64,000 nucleotides of DNA from Phanerodontia chrysosporium (lineage: Eukaryota > Basidiomycota > Agaricomycetes > Polyporales > Phanerochaetaceae), in the NCBI GenBank assembly GCA_001910725.1, contig MJGA01000003.1, positions 2,108,001-2,172,000 of the forward strand, written 5' to 3'. A program made the position numbers and the translations under genes. The notes under the pieces are model-generated. The model was not told the DNA's origin, made no database searches, and was given only the letters and a program-made list of their open reading frames with translations. Shown here one piece after another: positions 46,977 to 58,094 of the stretch. Each line of letters begins with the position of its first letter. The first letter of the stretch is position 1.

Positions 46977-49154
46977 TTAGAGTCCGTCGGAGTGATAACG
47001 GGCTGTGTAGTGCACCGAGACTGGGCAGCGGAGGTCTGCATCCCACTCGTCGGATCCCACCCCGCCTGACACGATGAAAAGGTCGAGCGGGTCGTATTTC
47101 CTCTTGATGGCGCGAAGCTTGTCATAGTGCGACCCGAAGAACTCGGATTTGAAATCGACTTGGTACAAAGATGCCTGCACGTAGATGACCTAAGTTGAGG
47201 AGGCCAGCCTCAGATACACTTGTGTGGCAACACTCACTTCGTTGAAGTACGCGCCACCATCAGGCGTCAGCTTGCGCAAGGCGGCCTCGCCTTTCCTGTT
47301 CTTCTCGCGGACAGCGTCGATGGCATCAAGCGACGCTCCTTCTGGCCAGCCGGCTCCGAAGACCAGATGCACCAACGCTTCACGCCACGCCGGGTGGATC
47401 CCGGTAGCATCTGGATCTACTTTACTGACAGCGCCTCCCGTGACGATGCTGGCGGCGCGTCAGTGCAAACACCGACGTCGCATCGTGGGCATACTCACTA
47501 GAACCCGGTGAACGGCAGCCCGAGCCCGAGGACGGCGTCGGCAACCTCTGTGTGATTGCGGACTAGCAAGTCGCGGGGAAGCAGCCGCGACCCGAGCTCG
47601 ACGTTCTCGCCGACCTGTCCGCTCTTCCCGCGGAAGATCATCGTCTCCCACGCGCCAAAGGACGGGAGCCCGTTGATCACAGCCATGTTCAGGCGCAGCT
47701 TGCCGTCGTCCGCCGACGAATTCGCCGCGAGAGCGCGCGCGAAGGAGAGAAACTCGTCCATGATGGGGATCGCGCCGTATGCAGTGACTGGAGCGATGTA
47801 TGCGACGCGTAGCGTCGGGTGGCCAGTGTCCTCGCTAAGGAGGAGGTCCGCGTAACCCGACCAGCCGCTGTCGGCCATCGCGGGTGTCCTCCGCACGAGC
47901 TCGGTGAACAGCGTCCGGAGCGTTGGGCTCGGTACCGTTAGCGCATCCGGCGCTGAGGAATTGATAGATGTGAGGAGGAACGCTGCGAGGATGGGTGGGG
48001 AGGGGTGCGTCTGGTACGTGACCGAGACGACAACACCCCACGTCCCACCACCGCCTCCACGGAGAGCCCAGAAGAGATCCTGATGTTGGTACGCGTTGGC
48101 AACGAGATGCTTGCCAGTTGACGTGACAATTGTCATCTCAACGACGTTGTCGACACCTGACCAACATCAGTGATCCTGTGCGACTTCCCTGACAAAAGTC
48201 GTTACCTAGACCATAGAGGGGCGCTAGAATGCTATGACCACCTCCCTGGACCCAGCCACCTGCAGCGCCGACGCTACCACCGTAGGAAATGCCGCCAACG
48301 ATATTTCTGCCACGGAGAAACGCGGCGTCGTAGGCTTCTTGCCATTGCACACCAGCGCCAAGGGTCATCACTAGCGGCAGACTAATAAGCTAACATGCGC
48401 GAGGATCTGAGAAAGTGTCATACCATCGTGATAGACGGCCTTCTTTGGTGCGCCAGCCGGCTTGAATGTGTGATGGTAGGTAAGATTCTTGAGATGATGT
48501 GTCCAAATGAGAAATGAACCACGGGCGGTGCTGCGACCAAGATAGTCGTGTCTGCGCAATGAAAGCGCGCTTTAGCTTGGTTCAATGAAGTCTCCGGCGT
48601 ACTGACCCGGTGTTCTTGACGACTACTCGGAGGTTATGAGCCGCAGCAAAGTTCACGGCGAATTGGATGTCCTCCACGCTGCGAGCATCCACGCCAAGGG
48701 TCGGAATGTTGCCCCGGTCACAGGAATAACCAAGTGTAGTGTTTAAATAGCATGCCTCGATGTCTCCCTGAGGCGAAACGTAGGCCGCGAAGTTGGGGTG
48801 CTGCGTCGCGCCTGGTTGATCAGCTCGCCACCAGCCGTTCAGCCACGAACGTTGCGCGTTCTGACATTCTTCGGACTCGAGGGCGGAGTAGCATGGAGAT
48901 GCTGGCGGCTCAGGATAAATGAGCGGCTCTGAAAGATTCTTTTCCAGCTCGGAGAATGCAGATCCAGAAGGCCAACAGGATCCGTTGACAGGCAACGGCA
49001 GGATCGAATGCTTGGAGGAGTAGGCAAAGGCTAGATTATGCGCTATACCACATTAACAGACTGCCATAGGGGCGTGAGAAGTACTCGCCTCTAGAAGTCT
49101 CTCAGCAAAGTTGCACGAGAGGCCGAGCCATGTACACAGGTGGTGTAGGAGCAT
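46977..49154 (-). CDS. FAD-linked oxidoreductase, berberine-bridge type
   Basis: Flavoprotein oxidase of the PCMH/FAD_binding_4 plus BBE class; fungal members oxidise alcohols, sugars or secondary metabolites, usually outside the cell. Seen: LPVNGSCWPSGSAFSELEKN, GVDARSVEDIQFAVNFAAAH, NLRVVVKNTGHDYLGRS with the His expected to bind FAD covalently, GAGVQWQEAYDAAFLRGRNI, GGSVGAAGGWVQGGGHSILA, WALRGGGGGTWGVVVSVTYQ and the C-terminal BBE piece GGAYFNEV, YDPLDLFIVSGGVGSDEWD. About eight introns, one inside the NTG-HDY motif. The start at 49154 gives a hydrophobic N-terminus (MLLHHLCTWLGLSCNF) and a plausible but not classical secretion signal; the first exon is the least certain part. Several N-x-S/T sites support secretion. 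Substrate unknown. Confidence 0.85.
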
Positions 49155-49523
49155 GCTGGTTGCCCCACGTAGGCCAGCTCGCGCAGCTTGAAACCAGAGT
49201 GGCCCACCTCGTTTTATATCTCATCGAAATGCTGCGCAGGATTACATGCGGGCGATGAACGGAACCGTCACTTGACCAGAGCGTTCAGGGGTGGTCGCAA
49301 GGTTTGTTACGGGACCCGTCGGGGATCGTCCTGCGCATCAATTGATGCGACATACCATACCAGGAAATACGAGGGGTAGCGCTCGTCACGGTGGCGAGCA
49401 GATGGGCGCTTGGAAAATATCCTCTGCTTCCGTCCGCTTGCGACTCTCTTCCTTCCTCCTCTTTCCGTTCTTTTCTGCACCCTATACTTATTTCACTCTA
49501 TTGTTTTATGGACCGTATCTGAA
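49155..49523. other. Divergent promoter FAD oxidase / PRPP synthetase
   Basis: 369 nt between divergent starts, T/C-rich toward 49524. No specific element assigned. Confidence 0.4.
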
Positions 49524-50852
49524 ATGTTCACCGGTAATGGAATCAAAATCTTCTCTGGTGTGTCCTCTTGTCCTCGCCTCCGACGCGGTGACTGAACTCA
49601 GGGTCTTGTGTGGGGAACGTAGGCACCAGCCACCCCGAGCTTGCGGAGAACATCGCTCGAAGGTAGTAGGAGTGCAAGCCTGCTGTGCTGTGCAGTCAGC
49701 GCTGACCCCTCGCTGAAGGCTTGGTGTCCCCCTCGGCCGCGCCGAGGTGACGAAAAGTGGTATCGGCGAGAGCCATGTGCGCATCATAGAGTCGGTGCGC
49801 GAAGACGACGTCTATATTATCAACACCGGCTGTGGGCAGGTCAACACCTCCCTCATCGAGCTCTGCATTATGATCCACGCCTGCAAGATCGCAAGTGCAA
49901 AGAGGATCACGGCTGTCGTCCCCCTGTACCCGTACGCACGCCAGGACAAGAAAGACAAGAGCCGGGCTCCCATCAGTGCCAAACTGGTCGCCAACATGCT
50001 GCAAAAGTCTGGCTGCGACCATGTCATCGTGAGTCCTGCCATCTCAGACCGAAGACTCTGCATGCTGATGCCACGCCCAGACAATGGACTTGCATGCGTC
50101 GCAGATACAGGGCTTCTTTGATGTCCCCGTAGACAAGTGAGTCTCGTCACCTTGTCAAAACGAGCCGAATGTTCACATCGTTACGCTCATTGTCTAGCGT
50201 GAGTACTTCGCCTTTTCATCTCGTCTGCTGACCCTCCAACACGTGCGTGTCTACGTCATGCAGCTTTACGCGGAGCCGTCTGCCATCCAATACATCCGCA
50301 ACAACTTTGATCTGCAAAACGTTGTTATAGTATCACCCGACGCTGGAGGCGCGAAACGGTAAGTTGCCGTCGGCACATGCACCGCTGTCTTCGGGTGGTT
50401 ACTCAGGTGGCTTATCTGGTATCTAGAGCAACTTCGATTGCAGACCGTCTCGGGGTCGATTTCGCCCTCTTCCACAAAGAGCGCAAGAAGGCCAACGAGG
50501 TTTCCCGGATGATTCTTGTCGGACACGTGAAGGACAAGGTTGCCATCCTGGTCGATGATATGGCCGACACCTGCGGAACTTTGTGTCTCGCTGCGTCTCA
50601 CTTATCCGAAGCGGCGCAGCAAGGGTGTTTGGCTTGGTGACTCACGGTATCCTCAGCGGCAACGCGTTGAAAAACATCTCCGAGAGCACCCTGGAGAAGC
50701 TCGTGGTGACGAACACGCTTCCGCAAGAGGAGAACGTGGCAAAGTGCTCCAAGATCGAGGTCATCGATATCAGCAACGTCCTTGCGGAAGTCATCAGACG
50801 TAGCCACAATGGAGAGAGCATCTCCAAGCTTTTCAACGAGGTGCCGTATTGA
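49524..50852 (+). CDS. Ribose-phosphate pyrophosphokinase
   Basis: Makes PRPP from ribose-5-phosphate and ATP for nucleotide, His and Trp synthesis. Exons give [112 protein letters not shown] (metal/ATP site), [52 protein letters not shown] and the PRPP loop [13 protein letters not shown]. The tail is [17 protein letters not shown]. Two oddities: the Asn codon of VDN-LYAEP seems to be AA + a 1-nt exon C at 50198 flanked by introns of 61 and 65 nt; and one G seems missing at 50613-50614, after HLSEA. Otherwise a full-length ~320-residue enzyme. Confidence 0.93.
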
Positions 50853-52194
50853 ACGGGGTCGGGAAGGGGTTTAGAGAGAGGATATACCGCATGTATCATG
50901 AAGCTCACAATGTACCAGTGTATTATGCGATCATAGACGTACGTTTTTCATTATGGAGAGCGGGGAAGCGTCTACGGTGAGCGTACAGTGCACAGGGGAT
51001 CACGTTCAGCGCGGGTGTCAATCTCGTAAAGGCTAGCCCTGCACAGGAAAGTCGAGGATACCCTAGCGTGGGTGCTATCCTGTGCTACTGTCCGGGAGAA
51101 GAAACGCCCGGTGCGGCGAATTGAACGGCGGCGCAACGGCTCCGTTCGAGATGGCTCCAGGCCTCGACACGCACATAGGCCGGAGATCGTCCAGCGTACA
51201 CCGCGGTTATGTGCTTGAGACCGATCTGAGGTTGCATCCGCGCGCGTGGATGCAGCATGTCAAGGCAGACGGAGGAGACATTACTACTCGTCGTTAGACT
51301 TTTGACAGTCGATCCGTACATCGGTGTGGGCAGAGCGTGCGAATGGGGCTGTCGCAAAGAGCAGGCTCAATCAGCGTTACTGTTCTGCCGGGATCCGGGC
51401 GATGCGTGCGGGGCAACAGAGACTACGTGTTGATGGGGGTCGCTCGTTCTCGAGATAGCGGCGGCGGAGAGAGAGCGTCGGGTGCACCGGGGAGAAGACG
51501 AGGAGAAGCGGCAGCGCGTGTGTGCACCGAGTCGCGGGCGGAAAGGAAGATCAGACTGGGACGTGCCACGCCGTCGTCGTCCGGGCTGGTGTAGATTCGC
51601 AGGATGCCGATCGACAAGGGATTGCGACCATGCCTTTTCGAGGGCGACGATGGACCGCTTAGTCCAACAGGAGCTCCGCGAGCTCTGCCGACGCCCTCCC
51701 ACCCGTGGAAGCTGCCAAGCCATATGACTGCTGACCCCCTCGACGGCTCGACCAGTGCCATCGCACACTGGCGGCCCCGAGGCCAGACGGCACAGCGGGG
51801 TCGTTTCAACTGCCTCCCGGAAAGAGACTAGTCTCAGCGTGAAACAAATAGTGAACTGGGGACGAAATTTTGAGGAATGACCGGGAGCAAGTGCACAGAA
51901 GCGTCTATTTGATCGAATTCGGGTTGGGTGTTGTTGCACAAACTCAGGATTCCGCGCTCAGTCACGCTTGCTTCCCTTCGCCTCTTCGCCTTCTGCTCGC
52001 CAACGTCCGTCCCCCATCCCTCTCCTTCCCCCCATCGTCGCCCGCCGCGAGCACCCGCCCCGCCAGCACAGCCCGCTCCCACCTGGTCGACGGCCGTCTC
52101 CTAATATCTACCTTACTTGCCCACCTCGAATGCTTTTGTCAAGCTGCCGCTAATACACTCCTCAATCCTGGGCGATGCGACGCAGAACCATATC
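50853..52194. other. Intergenic, kinase promoter
   Basis: About 1.3 kb. Overlapping open frames at 51340-51940 on both strands have low-complexity Arg/Pro/Ser translations and no motif. A C-rich leader (51960-52150) precedes the kinase ATG. Confidence 0.45.
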
Positions 52195-55100
52195 ATGCAC
52201 CAACACCATGTCCAACAGGGCCACCATCCCACACACGTCCCTCAGAACGGCTATGTCAACGGCGTCCCGCACGCCCAGAACGCCATCCAGAACGGCCCCA
52301 CCCAGAACGGCTCTCAGGCGCATCGCAACCCTTCCCAGCACCCCCCTCGAGAGACCGTCAACGTGTACGGAATACCCTCCGTCACAGTCGAGGGCGACCA
52401 GCTTGTCGTCGGCGGCTCCCAGAGCAGTGAGTAACGCCCTCCCCACTTACGAACCCTTGACGTCGCCCTCGGCTGCCACGGTCCACTGATCCGCCCGTCA
52501 CAGGTTCCCTCCGCTCGTACACCCCGCTCAAGGTCGTTGGCGATGGGTCCTTTGGCACGGTCTGGCTGTGCGATTGGCATGGGACGCTACCGCCCAATAC
52601 ACCAATGTCCGCCATGCAGTGCGGCGCTGGGGCACGGCCGGAGTACGCGGGCAAGCGACTCGTGGCCGTCAAGAGAATGAAGAAGCGATGGGAAGGTGGT
52701 TGGGACGAATGCAAACGACTCAAGGAGCTCGAGGTGCGTCATTTCTCTCTCGACCAACGCGCCCGTGATGACGATCACATCCTCAGTCTCTGCGCGCAAT
52801 ACCATATCATCCTAATATCATCCCGCTTTACGACTTCTTCCTTCTGCCGGAGACCAAGGAGCTCTACTTCGTCTTCGAATCCATGGAGGGTAATCTGTAC
52901 CAACTCATCAAGACGCGAAGAGGCAAGCCTTGGCCGGCGGGCTGGTGTCGTCCATCTTTAGTCAAGTGGTACAGGGCTTGCATCATATCCACTCTTCTGG
53001 CTACTTCCATCGCGACATGAAGCCAGAGAATCTTCTCGTAACCACCACGGGGTTGTACGACTACCGACCAGTCTATCCTGATGCACCCCCCAATGCACCG
53101 CTTGAGAAGGACGTCGTCGTGATCATCAAACTGGCGGACTTTGGTCTAGCGCGCGAGACCAACAGTGCGCCACCGTACACCGAATACGTCTCGACACGAT
53201 GGTATCGCGCTCCAGAAGTGCTGCTCAAGAGCCGAGACTACTCCAATCCGGTGGATATGTGGGCGTTGGGCACGATCATGGCGGAGCTCGTCAATCTTCG
53301 GCCTCTTTTCCCGGGACAGACGGAGATAGATCAGGTTGCGAGGATATGCGAGCTGCTGGGAGACCCTGTGGAAAATTATGGTCTCGATCAGAGAGGTAAA
53401 CCTCTTGGTGGTGGGCAGTGGCCTCGAGGAGTGAAGATGGCGAGGAATATAGGCTTCCAGTTCCCGAAGGTATGACGCCCTGAACATCTGCTTTGAGAGG
53501 GCTCAGCTCAAAGCGCGCTTGACGTACCAGGCCCAACCTCGAAACATCTATTCTCTCTTTGAGCGGACAGTTCCACGTTCGCTTGTAGACTGCATCGTTG
53601 ACCTTCTCAAGTATGACCCGGATATACGCTTGACAAGTCAACAGTGTCTGGAGCACCCATATCTGCAACAGACGAGTTCACTCAACAACCCGCCTGGTCC
53701 TCCCACGCAGCCACCACACAGCCAACCTGGAGTATCGTGCAGAGTGGAAGCGCGAAGAGGAGCTATCAACGGTATTCATTCTAATACCAACTCCAACGTT
53801 TCTCTTCCGTCGATCGCACCTCGGAACATACCTCCATCGCATTCGCACCCTGGGGGCAATCCGAAGATGCACCCACCTGCTATACAGATTCCTGGCACGC
53901 ATATACCAGGTGCTTCATCGACGCATCGATCGTCCTTCTATGATTCCGGCTTTGCTTCGGCGCACTCGCGCTCGCTTTCCGAGTCCTCAAGACAACCGTC
54001 CGAATTCTCGGGCGACATCATCTACTCACCCCGAGAAGGGCGTATGTATGCGGACGGAACGGATCGTGTTAACGGGTGGTTGCAGCAAGGTCAAGCGCAT
54101 GCCGCTGACTGGGACGCCATGGATGTCTCTCCTCAGGTTGACTCTCCCACTCAAGCGCAATACATCACGGGCTCACATCATCCCATGGATATACAGACAT
54201 CTCCCATGGCTCAAGAGTACCCTGCGCGTCCGCCTGTCGAACCCGAGCCCATCCAGGCCACAGCCCCTTCCCACGGACAAGGCAAGTTCCCCAAGCTGTC
54301 GGGGCTCAGCTTCGGCAAGAAACACAGCAAGTGGGGCTTGGGCATGTTCGGACATGGCGACAAAAACAGCCACCAGTCTCTCGCACCGGTGCACGAGAGC
54401 AGCGTCGCCTCCGCGAGTACGCCACCGTCTCTCAAGCGGCGGGAGTCGAGCAGTACAGACAGCCGATCGCTGTCTGAGATTTCTCCTGCCGTCGACCTCC
54501 CGCGTCCACCGCCACATCATTACAACGCGGACGATGCCAAGCAACGCAAGAAGGAGGCGGAGCGCATGGCGAAGGAGGCTCAGAAGGAAGCGGAGCGTCA
54601 GCGTCGACTCCGTGCGGAAAAGTCACAGCGCGAGCAGGCTCGGGCGGTCATGAAGAACAACCGGCGACTGGCCCAGGTTGCGCGGTACAACGAGCCGGAG
54701 TGGATGTCTGGCCCACATGGTGGCCGGGTTGCGTACACAGACAAAGGGAAGCAGCCTGCGTCCAGCGGACCAGGTCCGATACGGCAAGCGCAGAACTATG
54801 GTTCCAGCTCGCTCACCATCAACGCCGCGTCTGGCAGTTACGCGGGCTCTACAACGTCCCCTGTCATCTCAAGTGCTCAGGAATTGTCTGTCCGCGCTGA
54901 CTGGCATCGGGAGGGAGGGCGCTTAGCAAAGGCAAGGCGGAGAGATTTCGATGACGACCACTCAATGTCGTCTGACTTGCATACTCGCGCGTCGGTGCAT
55001 TCCTTCCATACAGTGGACAGCGATCCTGGGCCAGGGCGCATGACTCGTCTCGCCCCGCAACCGATGAACCGCATGCAGTCGGTCAACTCGCTGCGCAGCT

Positions 55101-55714
55101 CTGCAGACGGGTTCTCGACATCGGGACGTTCCTCCACCTCGTTCTCGCTCGAGCAGCAACTCGCCAATGACTTCCACCTCAGAGCATCCGTGGACTCCTC
55201 GTCTATCTCTGATGGTGGTTCGCCGCAACCACCACCGATGCACATGCTCTCGCTGTCGTCACCCATCCCTTGGCAAAACTCGCATTCGGACCTGTCAGGG
55301 ACGTCGACAGTTGATAACCGGAGTATTGGGTCGTCGAGGCAACACCAGCTCTCTTCGCCGCTATCGCCGCCGCCGCAACCGAGACATCCGGGATTCCACC
55401 TCGGCCCACAGAGTCCATATGACACACCAGGTGGTGTGTACGGGCCGCCTAGTCCCAGCATGGCACCCAAGTCCGCCATCAACCCTATCTTCAAAGTGGT
55501 ACGTAGCATTCGCATTCCTTCTACCGCCGCCTTACCAACAGTCTTTTGTGCACAGCCATCGTTCTCTAGCAGTTCCGACCGGCCGACCCTTAGTCTCACT
55601 TCACTGCCACCGTTCTCGCAGCTTGAAGCGGTTGCGGATGGCGGAGAGTACCCGCCGCTGTCGCCCATGTCATTCACGATCCCTGAAGAAGACGTTTCCG
55701 GAGAAGACAGCTAG
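52195..55714 (+). CDS. Ime2/Crk1/MAK-type serine/threonine kinase, one missing base
   Basis: CDK/MAPK-related kinase of the RCK/MAK group; fungal members (Ime2, Ustilago Crk1) govern meiosis, mating and filamentation. The N-terminus is His/Gln/Asn-rich. Kinase motifs: [17 protein letters not shown] (Gly loop), [19 protein letters not shown] (Lys), [53 protein letters not shown] (catalytic loop), [10 protein letters not shown] (DFG), [20 protein letters not shown] (T-x-Y activation loop), [20 protein letters not shown]. The C-terminal ~550 residues are Ser/Pro-rich, with a basic helix [20 protein letters not shown]. One T appears missing at 52930-52931 ([13 protein letters not shown]). The last intron (about 55501-55557) is 57 nt, divisible by three and stop-free, so it could be retained. 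Confidence 0.88.
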
Positions 55715-57102
55715 TACTCGCTGCTGTCTCAGTCGTGCATCGTATCTTGCTTTCTTTATTATTCCAGCAGCATCCCGGCATTCCGGACAATAACCAAGCC
55801 ACTCCTTCATTTGCATCTCTTGTTTTTAACTTATCTCTCTCGGGCTTTCGCCTTTCTCTCTTCCATCGGGGGTCGTCTGGTGGTGATTCTTTTTCTCCTT
55901 TGCTTCCATCTCTCATTGTCCACCGGGAGGCAAAGCTCCGCGGTTCGCGGTTCCCATAACCGCCGCCGCTCGCTACCGACGGCCGCCCGCGTCTCGGAAT
56001 CCTCTGTACACCGCGATTCCTGCCCACGGTCTCGTCATACTCCCCACACGCACACTCTGTCTCGCACGCTCTGTCGCACGCTACACACTCTCCCCGCATC
56101 GTTGCACGGCAGTCGCCCGCCCCATTTTCCCATTCCCCGCATCACATGCACATTATTATATATACCCTGCTCGCAGACCACACACACCCACAACTGGCTC
56201 ACCGCCGGCACTCCCCTGCAAGCGCGTCCGCGACGTCAGGGCACGGTCCCCTCTCTTTCGCACTACCCGCCCCCCTCCCCTCAAGGCGCGGCAGCCTGTC
56301 CGCGCCCCCCTTCACGAACTATGCTTTTGCGCGCGCGCGCCTGGTCCCCGACTTTTTTCTGTGTCATACTGTACCGTTCACTCACTATTTTCCCGCTCTC
56401 TCCTAGTATATTTTTTCCCTGTTGGACCACGGATGCGGCGAGGCAAATTTAGCTTAGACTATATTGTATTTGTACACACCATCCTCTGGCTCTTACGCGC
56501 ATTCGCCAAAAAGGACTCATATCTCAGCCGCTTGTGTGTACAGTAAAGTGATGCTGCTTAGGCGTGCCGTGTGAGATGTCCCACGACTCACGGTACGCTC
56601 ATGGTGGGAATCAAAAGGCAGATGCAGGCAACCTCGGAGGTGGCGAGACGTGAGCATGCCTGCATTGAGATGAACCCAAGAACAGCGCTGTGCACTAAGC
56701 ACACTCTCGGTACGCGCGTCGCCACTTCAGAACCAGACTTGACGCATTTCCGAGCCTATGGCCGTGGCGTGGATCTGCACTGCGCTTTGACAGGGAGATC
56801 CTCCGACGCGATGCGGAACTTGGCTCAGACAGGAGGCAGCTACAGCGGGGTGTATGTCCGCAGTGGCCGTCGCGACATGCCTTGGCTCTCCCGTCGGAGA
56901 AAAAGTCACGAAGGTGAGGCGTCACCGGCACTCGACCGGCCGTATTGACTCTCCGGGCAGACACAGTTTACTGAGCGTTGCGCGATTCTCGGAAGGCTCG
57001 TTGCAAGTGTGCGCGGCCGCTCAAAGTGCTTTCTTGCATGCTGAAGAGATCCGGACGCGATCTATTGGGTAACGGGTGACGGGTTGTAGTATATACAGCA
57101 AG
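55715..57102. other. Intergenic between convergent genes
   Basis: About 1.4 kb. 55760-56420 is pyrimidine-rich and probably contains a long kinase 3' UTR. 56560-57100 has no conserved frame. Nothing else recognised. Confidence 0.45.
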
Positions 57103-57734
57103 CTAGTGCTCGTGCGCGTGGTGGGGTGCTTGCTCAAAGCGAATGCCGCTGCATGCATGTTATGAATGACATATACACAGTGTAATATCTGGTAGACATA
57201 CCAGTAGCTGTAGGAACCGAGTTCAGAGTGAAGCACTTAGTAGCTGGAGAATGCAGAGCTCTGTGAACATACCCGCATGGTTGCGGACCGGGCTTGTCCT
57301 GCCAAGGTATAAGGCCAAAGCGAGAAAGTTAGACTCGAGCAAGCGCACCAGGTTGATAAAGATCTTGGGGTGTCCCAGGGGTCCAGCACCTAGAGAGCGG
57401 GCGCGTTCAGGACGGTCATTACGTGCGGGCGCATTAGTGGAAGCGCACCTCCGTCGCAGACCGCCTTCCTGCCGTGCACAACACGGATGGGCTCCTCCGC
57501 AATCATCTGCATCGCACTGGGCGGGTTCGGCTGGAGCTCCATGATGGTCTGCTCAAAGCGAGGGCCCGACTGGCCGTGGGGCCGGGGTGCCTGGCTGGTG
57601 GACCATGTCGTCGGGTAGTTGGGTGCCTGCGGGGCGACCTGCTTGGGCTCGACCGGGGGGATGGCAACGGAGGAGGTCGAGGAGAGGCGTGCGAGGGGCC
57701 GTGCGAGGCGCGAGACGGCTTGGCGGGAGAGCAT
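57103..57734 (-). CDS. NDUFS6: Complex I zinc-binding subunit NDUFS6
   Basis: Accessory subunit of mitochondrial NADH dehydrogenase needed for late assembly of the N-module. The N-terminus MLSRQAVSRLARPLARLSST is a mitochondrial presequence. Then APNYPTTWSTSQAPRPHGQS, GPRFEQTIMELQPNPPSAMQ, IAEEPIRVVHGRKAVCDGG, GPLGHPKIFINL, DKPGPQPCG and YCGIRFEQAPHHAHEH. The Cys/His/Cys/Cys zinc set is complete. The Gly-Tyr-Cys part of the site is built from a 6-nt exon, CTACTG at 57202-57207, between introns of 65 and 53 nt. A longer open frame continues upstream of 57734, but this ATG gives the clean presequence. Divergent from HSP104. Confidence 0.92.
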
Positions 57735-58094
57735 CGCGAGGAGTAGCAGTGTCTGGGTGGACGTCCGAGTCCGCGACAACACTTGGGCGAGCAGGCGCCG
57801 GCGGGAGGGGTCGTGGGAAAGATGAGCCAGGCGCCGAAAGAGCGAGCGCCTACTGGGATATTCTGTGTGATTCGAGAGCGGGTGGAGGGTCTGGAAGGTG
57901 CGACGGAGGCAGAGGTCGCTCTCGAAGGACCCCGCTGCGTCCCCAGGATTGACGTCAAGCCATGGCTCACACACTACTTAAGGGGCTCTCGCCCTCGCCG
58001 CCTCCTCAACTCGCAACTTTGATACCCACTTCGCATACTACTACTCCCTTTTCTCTTTCTTCTTTCTACTCACCTTTCTCCTCTTAACGAAGCC
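57735..58094. promoter_or_regulatory. HSP104: Divergent promoter NDUFS6 / HSP104 with stress-type sites
   Basis: 360 nt. A CRE-like palindrome TTGACGTCAA lies at 57949-57958, and AGGGG (STRE core) at 57806-57810 and 57981-57985, 80-290 nt before the HSP104 ATG. A CT-rich leader runs 58030-58085. Sites match known stress elements by sequence only; no perfect heat-shock element was seen. Confidence 0.35.

Noticed and set aside
51367..51939. Open frames upstream of the kinase on both strands
   Set aside because: Arg/Ser/Pro-rich translations, mutually overlapping, no homology recognised.
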